DNA of 64,000 bases. Source: Bacteroidota bacterium (lineage in GTDB: Bacteria > Bacteroidota > Bacteroidia > AKYH767-A > OLB10). This document shows, in pieces, positions 9,290-18,102 of this stretch. The notes under the pieces are model-generated. The model worked only from the letters and a program-made list of their open reading frames with translations, ran no database searches and was not told the origin of the DNA. Within the stretch, counting starts at the first letter, position 1. Every line of letters starts with the position of its first letter. The stretch spans positions 310,001-374,000 of the forward strand of contig JADJPB010000001.1 of assembly GCA_016713445.1 (NCBI GenBank), given 5' to 3'. Position numbers and translations under genes: made by a program.

Positions 9290-9540
9290 AATTCAGAATG
9301 TAGAATTCAGAATTAGGCTTGTACTTATGTGAAAATTTCTAAAGTTAATTCTTATCGCGAAGCCTCGTTGCTTAAATTTTAAATCTTAATTCTTAATTCT
9401 TAATTCATAATTCTTAATTCATAATTCTTAATTCTTAATTCTTAAATCTTAATTCTTAAATCTTAATTCTTAATTCTTAATTCTTAATTCTTAATTCTTA
9501 ATTCCTACATTCTTAATTCTACATTCTTAATTCTGAACTA
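9290..9540. repeat. Heptamer-rich low-complexity region with GAATTCAGAATT ends
   Basis: After a short segment containing TATCGCGAAGCCTCG (9354-9368), the region from about 9380 is built from roughly twenty copies of a 7-base unit (TTCTTAA with point variants). Both ends carry ATTCAGAAT or ATTCTGAA words like those at 54603-54835. It lies between the convergent SQR and SlyD-type genes and holds no gene. Confidence 0.75.
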
Positions 9541-9543
9541 AAA

Positions 9544-10056
9544 TTAATGGCCGTGCATCCCCGGGGTATGCGCATGCCCGTGTTCAATTTCTTCTGGCGA
9601 CGCTTCACGAACCTCTACTACTGTTCCGCTGAAATGCAAATCCTGTCCGGCTAGTGGATGATTAAAATCCAGCAATACATGTCCATCTTTGAATTCTACA
9701 ACTTTAGCGACCATTTGATTGCCTTCACGGTCGAGAAGTGGAACCATGTTACCAATGCGAAGTACTTCTAAGTCTAAAACTCCATCTACTTTGAACATAT
9801 CATCCGGAACATTGACTAATGCATCCGCTTCATTTAAGCCATATGCATTTTCTGCATTGATGCTGAACGTAAAATTATTTCCAACTGAAAGCCCAGCTAG
9901 GTTTTCTTCAAATGCAGGAATTAATTGCCCTGAACCAAAGAGAAATACCAATGGATTTTCATTTCCAGTCTCTTCAACTTTGTTTTTTTCTTTTCCTTCC
10001 TGACTGCTGTGTAACACGTAAGTAACACTTACAACAGTATTTTGTCCAATTTGCAT
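9544..10056 (-). CDS. FKBP-type peptidyl-prolyl isomerase, SlyD-like
   Basis: A 170-residue SlyD-type protein: an N-terminal FKBP half (VVSVTYVL), the FKBP signature GSGQLIPAFEENLAGL, an inserted IF chaperone flap (about residues 75-125), then the returning strand VLLDFNHPLAGQDLHFSGTVVEV. The tail is histidine-rich (HGHAHTPGMHGH), a metal-binding feature of SlyD proteins. There is no signal peptide, so it is cytoplasmic. It is monocistronic, with a TAnnTTTG box upstream on the minus strand. It probably catalyses proline isomerisation and may chelate nickel or other metals. Confidence 0.92.
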   Translation of the reverse strand: MQIGQNTVVSVTYVLHSSQEGKEKNKVEETGNENPLVFLFGSGQLIPAFEENLAGLSVGNNFTFSINAENAYGLNEADALVNVPDDMFKVDGVLDLEVLRIGNMVPLLDREGNQMVAKVVEFKDGHVLLDFNHPLAGQDLHFSGTVVEVREASPEEIEHGHAHTPGMHGH

Positions 10057-10120
10057 ATTCTTTTGTTTTATAGGCTATTGCAAATGCCTATGCGAGGAAT
10101 ATGCTGCCGTGGTTGAAAAG

Positions 10121-10128
10121 CAAAAGTA
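10121..10128 (-). promoter_or_regulatory. Bacteroidota -7 promoter box (minus strand)
   Basis: CAAAAGTA on the plus strand reads TACTTTTG on the minus strand, a perfect TAnnTTTG. It is 64 bases upstream of the SlyD-like start. A -33 TTG at normal spacing is not evident. Confidence 0.45.
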
Positions 10129-10166
10129 AGGAATTCAAAAATGATCGAGAAATATTATTTTAATTT

Positions 10167-11117
10167 TTACAGATTAGTGGTTGGTTTTGCCAGATACCAT
10201 TCATATATCGATTTAGTGATATTTGAGATCAACTGAGTTTGATAGGTTTGATCATTTCCACTTGTCATAATGGTAAGTACAATGGTATTGTCAGGTAAAT
10301 AGATAATTCCAGTTTCGTGAATTTCTTGAAAAGTGGTATCTCTATATCCTCGCTCTCCAAATTTATGTGCAATTATAATGGAATCGGGCAACGCTTTTTT
10401 CATTCCATTGTTAAATTTAGTGTCGGTCAATAATTCAAGAGCGAATTCAGATAAATTTTGGGTTGTGTAACTCGAGTTGTATAATACTCTCATGAATTTA
10501 CTAATATCTATAGCCGACATTTTCACTGTTGATTGTTGAATTTTTGGAACTTCCATTCCTAAATCAGTAAAAACATTATAAACAAATTCGGGTTCGATGT
10601 TTTGATTCAGCAACATATTGGCTTGATTATCGGAATCAATAATCATTGCTTTTATTAAATTTCGAACCGTATATGTTTTTCCCTTTTCTATATGGTTTGT
10701 AACGATGGTTTGTTTAGGCATCGCATCATTTGCAATATCAAATTTTATTCTTTTATCAAAAAAACTAGGTGATACTTCTAGTCTTTTCAAATAGGCGAGC
10801 AAGATGGGTAATTTCATGATACTACCTGGGTCAAACAAATCATTTTGTTGAATGCCCATCCAGCTGCCATCGTTAAATTCACTCAGATATATGGAGACAT
10901 TACTTACTTTATTTGATGCTTTTTCTAGCGAGACTTTATTGAGTAACTCTTGCTTTAAATTCGTAAATTTTGAACTCTCTTTAGAAATATCGCCAAACAA
11001 TATAGGTTGTGAAAGCCGATGTCGTTTTAGTCGGACAAAATTCATTTTTTCGTCGCCAATATTGGTTGCAACAACGTTTTCCCGACCTACATTTGTGGTC
11101 GAATTTTTACTAAACAT
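10167..11117 (-). CDS. Class A beta-lactamase-related serine hydrolase (start uncertain)
   Basis: 316 residues from the ATG at 11117. It carries the serine penicillin-recognising motifs: SIMK (Ser99/Lys102), SDN (162-164) and HKFG (251-254, in place of KTG). This fits a DD-peptidase or beta-lactamase-like acyl-serine enzyme; substrate cannot be told. The chosen ATG gives no signal peptide, but in the same frame just upstream (about 11119-11160) there is a hydrophobic stretch VVFACALSIVFTYMF typical of a membrane anchor. No start codon precedes it before an in-frame TAG, so the true start is probably hidden by an indel. The upstream 279 bases hold no other gene. Confidence 0.8.
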   Translation of the reverse strand: MFSKNSTTNVGRENVVATNIGDEKMNFVRLKRHRLSQPILFGDISKESSKFTNLKQELLNKVSLEKASNKVSNVSIYLSEFNDGSWMGIQQNDLFDPGSIMKLPILLAYLKRLEVSPSFFDKRIKFDIANDAMPKQTIVTNHIEKGKTYTVRNLIKAMIIDSDNQANMLLNQNIEPEFVYNVFTDLGMEVPKIQQSTVKMSAIDISKFMRVLYNSSYTTQNLSEFALELLTDTKFNNGMKKALPDSIIIAHKFGERGYRDTTFQEIHETGIIYLPDNTIVLTIMTSGNDQTYQTQLISNITKSIYEWYLAKPTTNL

Positions 11118-11396
11118 GTAAGTAAATACAATGCTTAGGGCGCAGGCAAAAACTACTTTGTAATAAGGTAGTTTGCCTCCCTTAAGGAAGAAATCATAAA
11201 ATTTACACGTTTTGGAAGTGCACCACTAAGGTGAGGAGTAAAATTCTTTTATCCAAATAATAAAAAAATAATTTGGAAGAAGTATTTAGAATTGTGTTTT
11301 ACTAATAAAAAGGGCGATAATATTGGTGGATTAAATGTATTGAGGTGGTCTGTTATTTATTAATTTGACCTGAATCGACAAGTTCGCTTTTTTTTG

Positions 11397-12007
11397 CTAT
11401 TCATTATCTTTCCATCTCCATAAATGCCTAGACGCTAGGCTGCGATATGGCTGCCATGCAAGGGATATACGAATCATTTCTGTTTTCAATTCTTTTCCTT
11501 TAAACGGTAGGTCATAAAGTTTAATCATGGCTTGCTGTATTCCTAAGTCGTCGACAGGTAATACATCAGGACGGTTCAAATTAAACATGAGAATCATTTC
11601 CGCCGTCCATCTACCTACACCTTTAATACTCGATAAATAGTCAATTAAATTATCATCACTTTTCGATAAAGTCGTTTGTATTCAAGTGTATTTTCAAGTG
11701 AGAAGGTAGAAATGTTTTTTAAGTAGCCTCCTTTTTGGTAGGAGAGACCCACTGCCCTCAATTGTTCAATATCCATTTTAATGATGGCTTTCTCCGTGGG
11801 TTGTTCATCAGGAAATAGTTGAATAAATCGATTCCAAATGGTTGCAGCCGCTTTAGTAGATAATTGTTGACTCACAATGGCACTTAATAAGGAAGTAAAT
11901 AAATCTTTTTGATGTGCTGGTTCTAATTTTCCGGTTTGCTTGATGATCGCTTTTAATTTAGGATCTTTTTTCAAATGTTTATAAGCTAATTCTATGTCCC
12001 ATTTCAT
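11397..12007 (-). CDS. HhH-GPD DNA glycosylase, AlkA/3-methyladenine type (one frameshift)
   Basis: A base-excision-repair glycosylase. The first half (ATG at 12007) has LLSAIVSQQLSTKAA. The second half has the helix-hairpin-helix IKGVGRWTAEMILMF followed by the catalytic aspartate region RPDVLPVDDLGIQ. The frame is broken in a run of four T on the plus strand (11660-11663); adding one base joins the halves into 203 residues, the usual length for short AlkA-like proteins. It follows the rRNA methyltransferase gene by 61 bases on the same strand. It should excise alkylated purines, leaving an abasic site. Confidence 0.88.
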
Positions 12008-12068
12008 GTTGATGCGATTGTATTATTTCTTTGGTTTGTTTTGAATTCTCCACTCTTTAGGGTAATAA

Positions 12069-13358
12069 TTATTCCAGCGACTTGCATTTTTTTGCCCACC
12101 CTAAGATGGAATGTTCGTATTTGATAAGATGCCATCCTGAATTTTCACACTTGGATTGAAGTGGATCACCGCAAAGATATTGAAGAGCTTGGTCTAAATT
12201 TAATTGTACAGTTGGTATTTCAGGATGTATCGAATTGCTCAGAGATAATTCAGCAGACGGGATGAAATCTTTGCCTTTTATTTCTCCCATTAAGATTCCA
12301 CTCATGCGAATATAAGCGGAATAACTTAATTGTTTTGTAAGATCCTGAACCCCGTTGGTGGTAGCATATATGAAGTCCTGTTGCTGTACGTAGTTGAATA
12401 ATCTATCCTGGGTAGTCCATGCACTTAGATCAGGAATATTGCTTTTTTTAGAAGTGATTTTTTGAATGGAAAAGTTGTTTTCTTTCCTTTCTCCATTTTT
12501 CTGTAACAAGCAACAGTAAAACCCTTCGCTTTTTACTTTGTGTGGATAAGCCTGCCAACCATATTTAGTAGAAACAATTCCTTGTGGTGGAATAGGAGTG
12601 ATCATTTGCAAGTCGTATTCTTGAATTATTCTCTCAATCTGTAAATCGTTTTCCGATTCTTCATAAGTACAAGTGGAATAGAGGAGGAGTCCACCTGGTT
12701 TTAAGACAGGAAGGATGGCTTCCAATATTTGCGATTGTCGAATACTGCATACATTCACTTGGTCCATACTCCACTCCGAAATGGCATGCTCATCTTTACG
12801 AAATAATCCTTCACCACTACATGGAGCATCCACTAAAATTACATCAAACAGAATTTTACTTTTTGAAAAATCTTCTGCTTTATTTTGAGTGACGATGCAA
12901 TTGGAAAATCCCCATTTAGCAATATTTTGTCTTAGAATTTTATTTCTTGTAGGGATTAATTCATTGCTCACTAATATTCCATCTTCATTCATCATGCTCA
13001 AAAGGTGCGTTGACTTGCCTCCGGGTGCAGCGCATAAATCAAGAACGACTAAGTTCTTGTTCTCTTCGAAAAATGGAAGCAAAAGTTTTTCGAGAAGCAT
13101 CGATCCTGCTTCCTGAACATAATAGGCGCCAGCATGAAAGTGTGGATCATACGTAAAAATTGGACGTTCATTTAAATACCTTCCTAGATTACACCAATCC
13201 ACTTTCTTCGCATCTTCGAAAAGGTCAGGAGTGGATTTTATCGGATGAAGTCGTAAAGAAATTGGTGGTGCTAATTGTTGACTAACGAAAAAAGACTCAG
13301 CCTCGTTGGGCAAAAGTGTTTGCATGTTTTGAATAAAGGTTTCTGGAAATATTTTCAT
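12069..13358 (-). CDS. 16S rRNA m5C methyltransferase, RsmF/NOL1-NOP2-Sun family
   Basis: An intact 429-residue SAM-dependent RNA cytosine-5 methyltransferase. The SAM loop is DLCAAPGGKSTHLLSMM. Motif IV is VDAPCSGEGLFRKD, with the cysteine that releases the product, and motif VI is LLYSTCTYEESEND, with the catalytic cysteine in TC. The C-terminal third is the extra domain seen in RsmF-like proteins. It lies 19 bases downstream of the MFS transporter and upstream of the glycosylase, all on the minus strand, so they may be cotranscribed, though the functions are unrelated. Confidence 0.93.
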   Translation of the reverse strand: MKIFPETFIQNMQTLLPNEAESFFVSQQLAPPISLRLHPIKSTPDLFEDAKKVDWCNLGRYLNERPIFTYDPHFHAGAYYVQEAGSMLLEKLLLPFFEENKNLVVLDLCAAPGGKSTHLLSMMNEDGILVSNELIPTRNKILRQNIAKWGFSNCIVTQNKAEDFSKSKILFDVILVDAPCSGEGLFRKDEHAISEWSMDQVNVCSIRQSQILEAILPVLKPGGLLLYSTCTYEESENDLQIERIIQEYDLQMITPIPPQGIVSTKYGWQAYPHKVKSEGFYCCLLQKNGERKENNFSIQKITSKKSNIPDLSAWTTQDRLFNYVQQQDFIYATTNGVQDLTKQLSYSAYIRMSGILMGEIKGKDFIPSAELSLSNSIHPEIPTVQLNLDQALQYLCGDPLQSKCENSGWHLIKYEHSILGWAKKCKSLE

Positions 13359-13377
13359 GTTTAATTTTTAATTTTAT

Positions 13378-14600
13378 TCAATCTTCTACGAAACTTAAAT
13401 TTTTTCCATAGGTTTCTGGTAAATAAATTGTTGAAGCAATGGCAAATGTCCATACTATTACTCCCGTAATGAGTAAACCCATTGCAAGATCCACTTGAAA
13501 CGAGGTTTGAATCCAAAGGTGTAGCGGTACGAGCAAGGTAATTGAACCTCGCATGAAATTGGTAACGGTTGCAGTAGCCAATACCCTTAAGTTTGTGCCA
13601 AAGTGCTCAGCCGTTGTGGTTACAAAAACGCTAAGGTATCCGCAACCAAGTCCCATTAAGAATGAAGTTGTGTTTAATCCGATTCCATTCCATATATTTA
13701 TGAAGTGGTTTGTCGTTGCTAAAATAGCAAGGGTCATGAATAGTATCAATGTTTTTTTTCGAGATTGAATGAGTTGACTTAGTAACCCTGAGCTTAAATC
13801 TCCCAATGTTATTCCAATTTGAAATAAAATAAAGCATGTTCCGAGTTCTAAATTATCAATGTGGTAAAGTTGTGCAATTTCTGGAGATAAAGAAATGAGC
13901 AGTCCGACGCTGTACCAAATGGGTACACCCATCAAGATACAAGCAATATATTTTGTTGTTCTTTTTTGTTTTTAAGAGTACTTTAAATGAACCTTTTTTG
14001 ATTTGCTAATTGTTGTTGTTCTTGAAACATGATCGGTTCGGAAATTTTCATTCTTAAAAGTAAAAGAAGTAGTCCCATGCAACCGGCAATGAAGAATGCG
14101 ATTCGCCATGGAATAATATTACCTATAAGACCAGCTGTAACGGCTCCTAATGCTCCCAGCGTCGCAACGAGAATGGTTCCGTATCCTCGATTCTTAATAG
14201 TCATACTTTCTGAAACTATGGTGATTCCTGCTCCTAATTCACCTGCTAGTCCAACTCCCGCTAGAAAACGTATGATGGCATAACACGTAGTATCATCAAC
14301 AAAAGCATTAGCAATATTGCTTAAGGAGTACAATAAGATAGAACCAAAAAGTACGGTCTTTCGTCCTTTCTTGTCGCCAATAATTCCCGTTAGAATTCCA
14401 CCTACCATCATACCTGCCATCTGTATGGCTAATAAAAATTCACCTTGATGTGATAATTGTGTTCCGGAAAATCCCATCTCTTTTAAGCTAGGTACTCGAT
14501 AAATATTGAAGAGAAATAAATCGAAAGCATCAACAAAAAATCCAAGTCCTGCAACAATAACAGCAAGATTGAATGGGGATTTATGTAAATTATTGTTCAT
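13378..14600 (-). CDS. MFS transporter, sugar/metabolite porter type (two frameshifts)
   Basis: A major facilitator transporter of about 407 residues with twelve predicted membrane segments. The N-terminal half (ATG at 14600) has DAFDLFLFNIYRVPSL, the loop 2-3 motif GDKKGRKTVLFG, and RFLAGVGLAGELGAG. The C-terminal half resumes with ILMGVPIWYSVGLL. Two A/T-run indels separate the halves, at 13994-13999 and 13962-13967; shortening each run by one base joins them. The acidic residue in TM1 and the GDKKGRK loop fit proton-coupled metabolite/H+ symporters, but the substrate is unknown. Confidence 0.85.
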
Positions 14601-14771
14601 AAGTGGCTAAACTATAAAATAAAATGATTGTTGTAACACTTAAGTATGTGTTAGTTAAGTATAACTGTTTCTTCAAATGCGATGAAGCTGCTTGATTCTA
14701 TATGGATTTTTTATTTTTACATGGATTAATTGTAATCTCTAAAACCTTATTCAAATCTAAATCATAAAAAC

Positions 14772-15589
14772 ATGAAAAAATTATTTTAAGTGCATTTATC
14801 GTAATCGGTCTATGTGCAGTAAGTCAAGCTTAAGATTGAAAACTCCGCCTTCTCCAACTCAAACCATTAAGCAAGATTTTGGTTATAGGGACAGTGGAAG
14901 TAAATTATTCTCGCCTAAGTGTAAAAGGTAGGGTGATTTTTGGTGATCTTGTTCCCTATAATAAAGTATGGAGAACAGGTGCGAACAGTGCTACCACAAT
15001 TACATTTTCTGATACAACAATGATAGCAGGTAAGAAAGTAAATCCAGGAAAGTACGGTTTGTTGACAATGCCAGGCACTACCGATTGGACAATTATTATT
15101 TCAAGTAATACTACGGTTACTGGCCCTGAAGATTATAAAATGGAAGAGGATGTTGTTCGTGTTAAATCTTCTGTAACAACGTTAAAAGATAAAGTGGAAA
15201 CTTTTACTATTAATATTGGTAATATTACGGCTTCTACTTGTGATGTTCAAATCGCTTGGGCGAATTCAATGGTAAGTATGCCAATTTCTGTAGAGAATGA
15301 TGCTCGCATCATGAAAGATATTGAGCGTTATGTTATCAAAGATACACGTCCATATAGTTCAGCAGCGAATTATTATGTAGAAAACGGAAAGGATATGAAG
15401 CAAGCTTTGGCTTGGTACGATAAGGCAATCGAAAGTAATCCTAAAGCTTATTGGAATGTGCATGCTAAAGCAAAATGTTATGCTAAGATGGGCATGGTGA
15501 AAGAAGCTATCGAAACTGCAAACAGATCAATCGCGATCGCCACAGAAGCGAAGGATGATAATTATGTTAACTTGAAAAAAATTGATTGA
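14772..15589 (+). CDS. DUF2911 secreted protein (N-terminal frameshifts)
   Basis: The conserved core (from about 14879) has the DUF2911 pattern VEVNYSRLSVKGRVIFGDLVP followed by KVWRTGANSATTITF, and a C-terminal helical hairpin resembling a TPR (ALAWYDKAIESNPKAYW). The signal peptide is encoded from the ATG at 14772, but an A run at 14775-14780 is one base short; restoring it gives a hydrophobic leader ending in VSQA. Two more single-base shifts lie near 14830 and 14878. No enzymatic function is established for this domain. It is convergent with the lipoprotein gene; a shared terminator lies between them. Confidence 0.82.
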
Positions 15590-15626
15590 ATCTTTAAAGT
15601 AAAAAAATAATAGATTAATATAATAT

Positions 15627-15654
15627 AAAGCCTAGGGTTTCAACTCTAGGCTTT
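15627..15654. terminator. Bidirectional terminator between convergent genes
   Basis: A 9-bp perfect stem AAAGCCTAG/CTAGGCTTT with a 10-base loop, flanked by AT-rich sequence. It lies between the DUF2911 gene (plus) and the lipoprotein gene (minus). Confidence 0.7.
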
Positions 15655-15670
15655 GTTATTTAACGATGGT

Positions 15671-16219
15671 TTATTTTAAGACTTCGCCTTTAAACGTTGC
15701 GGATAAAGTGATTTTCACATTAAAACTATGATCAATGGGTGCTGTTGTAAATCCAGAGAGATTAAATTTGAATTTCGTTTGATTGAAATAGTTGATCAAT
15801 TCAACATCCTGAACATCTAAATCCAATTCGGTTAGACCTCCCGTGGGTACTGGATCTTTTCCTGCAAATTCGATAAGAGAGGTTCCCGCAAGGTTACTAA
15901 TTTCACTCTTAATTTTGGTGGTGAGATCAAAGGTATATGGATTAGGGTCAGGATCTTCAATTTCAAGTTTTACCGCAGTAACTTTTATTGATTTTAGATT
16001 ATCAACACCTACTCCTTGGCCAGAAACAAGGCCTTGAATGTCGCTTTCAATTTCAAGGACTCCAAGTTCTAAATCTCCTTGCATGGTGGTAGGATCAACC
16101 GTTATGGTGAGTGTGGAGTAGTCATGTGAAAAACTAAATCCTGTTAAGTTTTCATCGTCACAGGATGTAGAGAGGGTAATAAACATGAATACTAGAAGGA
16201 TACTAAGTAGATTTTTCAT
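15671..16219 (-). CDS. Hypothetical lipoprotein
   Basis: 182 residues beginning with a lipoprotein signal peptide (hydrophobic core LLVFMFITL, lipobox STSC near residue 20), so it should be lipidated and membrane-anchored. The mature part is rich in Asp, Thr and beta-type segments and has no cysteines. I do not recognise a named family; it resembles short beta-sandwich lipoproteins common in Bacteroidota. It appears monocistronic. Confidence 0.8.
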   Translation of the reverse strand: MKNLLSILLVFMFITLSTSCDDENLTGFSFSHDYSTLTITVDPTTMQGDLELGVLEIESDIQGLVSGQGVGVDNLKSIKVTAVKLEIEDPDPNPYTFDLTTKIKSEISNLAGTSLIEFAGKDPVPTGGLTELDLDVQDVELINYFNQTKFKFNLSGFTTAPIDHSFNVKITLSATFKGEVLK

Positions 16220-16286
16220 GATTTTTTTTGTTGAAATTTCGATGCAAGTTAACTATATATAAAGAAATATCAAAGTGAATTTTTAT

Positions 16287-17995
16287 TTACGATTGTATTT
16301 GAGACTTTTTAAACAAGATTTTCAATAATAGACTGATTAAAATCACCCCAAAACACCCAATTAAATTGAGCCAAAGGAAGGATATAGTATCAGAAAAGTA
16401 AATGAAAACGATCATCAATTCAGTGATTAATGCAGCAATAAAGACGGCATGGCCTTTAATTGATTTTAAGAAAAGCGCGACCATAAAGATGCCTAAGATG
16501 GTTCCATAAAATAAAGAACCTAGAATGTTTACTGCTTCAATTAATGACCCTAGTTTTCCTGCAACCGAGGCAACAAGTATGGAGAATAATCCCCATCCAA
16601 AAGTATAGAAACGGGATAAAAATAAATTCTTTTTATCGGTTCTCTCTTTAGGTCTGATCTGTTGATGCCAATCCACAACACAGGTTGAAGCGAGAGAATT
16701 TAAAGCGGCTGCTATAGAACCCCAGGCCGCAAGGAATATGATAGCTATGAGCAGTCCAACAAGTCCTTGAGGTAAATGGTGTATGACAAAATGAAGGAAG
16801 ATGTAGTTGGTATCGTTTGTGTCGGCTAGCGGATCAGATTTCTTGATCTCTGCAGCTGCCGATTGTCGCAATGCAACGGTTTTTTCATTTTGTTCGGAAA
16901 GTTCACGCTTATATTTTTCGATCAAGTCGGTATTACTTGCTTTCTTGGCTTCAAGAAAATACAGCGCGGTCTGTTTTTTCTCTTCGTTTAATGCTGCAAA
17001 TTGTGATTCGAGTTTAATGATTTCCTGTTTCGCTACTCCATTTCGGGCCAATTCAAGTTGTTTGCTATTGTAGTTGATGGGCCCGAAAGAGAGTATAAAA
17101 AGTAAATACCATTGCACCTACCAGCAAAATGAGAAATTGCATAGGTATTTTAACAAACCCATTCATCAATAATCCTCTTCGACTTTCACTTAAGTTTTTT
17201 GCTGTGAGGTAACGTCCTACTTGCGATTGATCGGTTCCAAAGTAGGAGAGTGCCAGAAAGAATCCTCCTATGATACCACTAAAAATATTGTATTTGTCTT
17301 TCCAGTCGAATCCCGATTCTGTAAAACCGGTGGTGATCACATTTAATTTTTGCGAAGCTCCAGCAATGCGAAGTGAGTCTACAAAATTTAGGTCGTCGGG
17401 GAGTAAATGGATGAGCATATAACCCGCTAAAAACATTGCAATGAAAATAATGATGAGTTGTTGCGTTTGTGTATATGAAATAGCTTTTACTCCTCCGCTT
17501 ACCGTATAGATTATTAAAAATCCACCCATAATAACGTTGGTAAGATAGATGTTCCATCCCATCAGAGACGACAATATTATCGAAGGAGCATAGATGCTTA
17601 TTCCAGTGCTTAAGCCACGCTGTAGTAAAAAAAGAAAGGAGGTTAATAATCGAGTCTTCCGGTCAAATCGTTGTTCTAAATATTCGTAGGCTGTATAAAT
17701 ATTTAATTTTTGATATACTGGAAGTAAAATACACAAATGAATATCATAGCAAGCGGTAGACCGAAGTAATATTGCACGAATCGCATTCCGTCTGTATAGG
17801 CTTGGCCGGGTGCTGATAGGAAGGTGATGGCACTTGCTTGCGTAGCCATGATGGAAAAAGAACTAAGTACCATGGCATAGATCGATTGTTAAGAAAATAG
17901 CTATTGAGGTCTTTTTGTCCTCTGCTCTTCATCATTCCATACACGATGATGGAAAGCATCGTAACACATAGTACAAGCCAATCGATTCTGCTCAT
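16287..17995 (-). CDS. SSS-family sodium:solute symporter (several frameshifts)
   Basis: A Na+-coupled solute transporter of the SSS (SLC5) family, about 569 residues after repair. The start MSRIDWLVLCVTML is at 17995. Middle segments include AYEYLEQRFDRKTR and YTVSGGVKAISYTQTQQ, and later GLVGLLIAIIFLAAWGSIAAALNS, the sodium-site TM8 region. Between TM7 and TM8 is a hydrophilic coiled-coil loop of about 75 residues, known in a Bacteroidota SSS subgroup. Breaks lie near 17870, 17730 and 17100. The ATG overlaps the stop of the 36-residue upstream frame by 3 bases, so translation is coupled. The substrate is unknown; the upstream deacetylase suggests a sugar derivative. Confidence 0.85.
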
Positions 17996-18102
17996 TGAAA
18001 GTATTGACTAAAGTAGGTGTAGAATATTATTTGTAAAAGAAGAAAGAGGAGTAGGGCACCGTATTTCTTGTTCCAGAATTTATTCGAATTAGTGTGTTCC
18101 AT
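17992..18102 (-). CDS. 36-residue single-pass membrane protein
   Basis: A short frame MEHTNSNKFWNKKYGALL..., with one hydrophobic segment GALLLFLLLQIIFYTYF after a basic N-terminus. Its ATG overlaps the deacetylase stop codon (TAATG arrangement), and its TGA overlaps the symporter start (ATGA). Such double overlap in a co-directional run supports real, coupled translation. Bacteroidota SSS symporters are sometimes accompanied by such small proteins, possibly as accessory subunits; function is inferred from position only. Confidence 0.65.
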   Translation of the reverse strand: MEHTNSNKFWNKKYGALLLFLLLQIIFYTYFSQYFQ

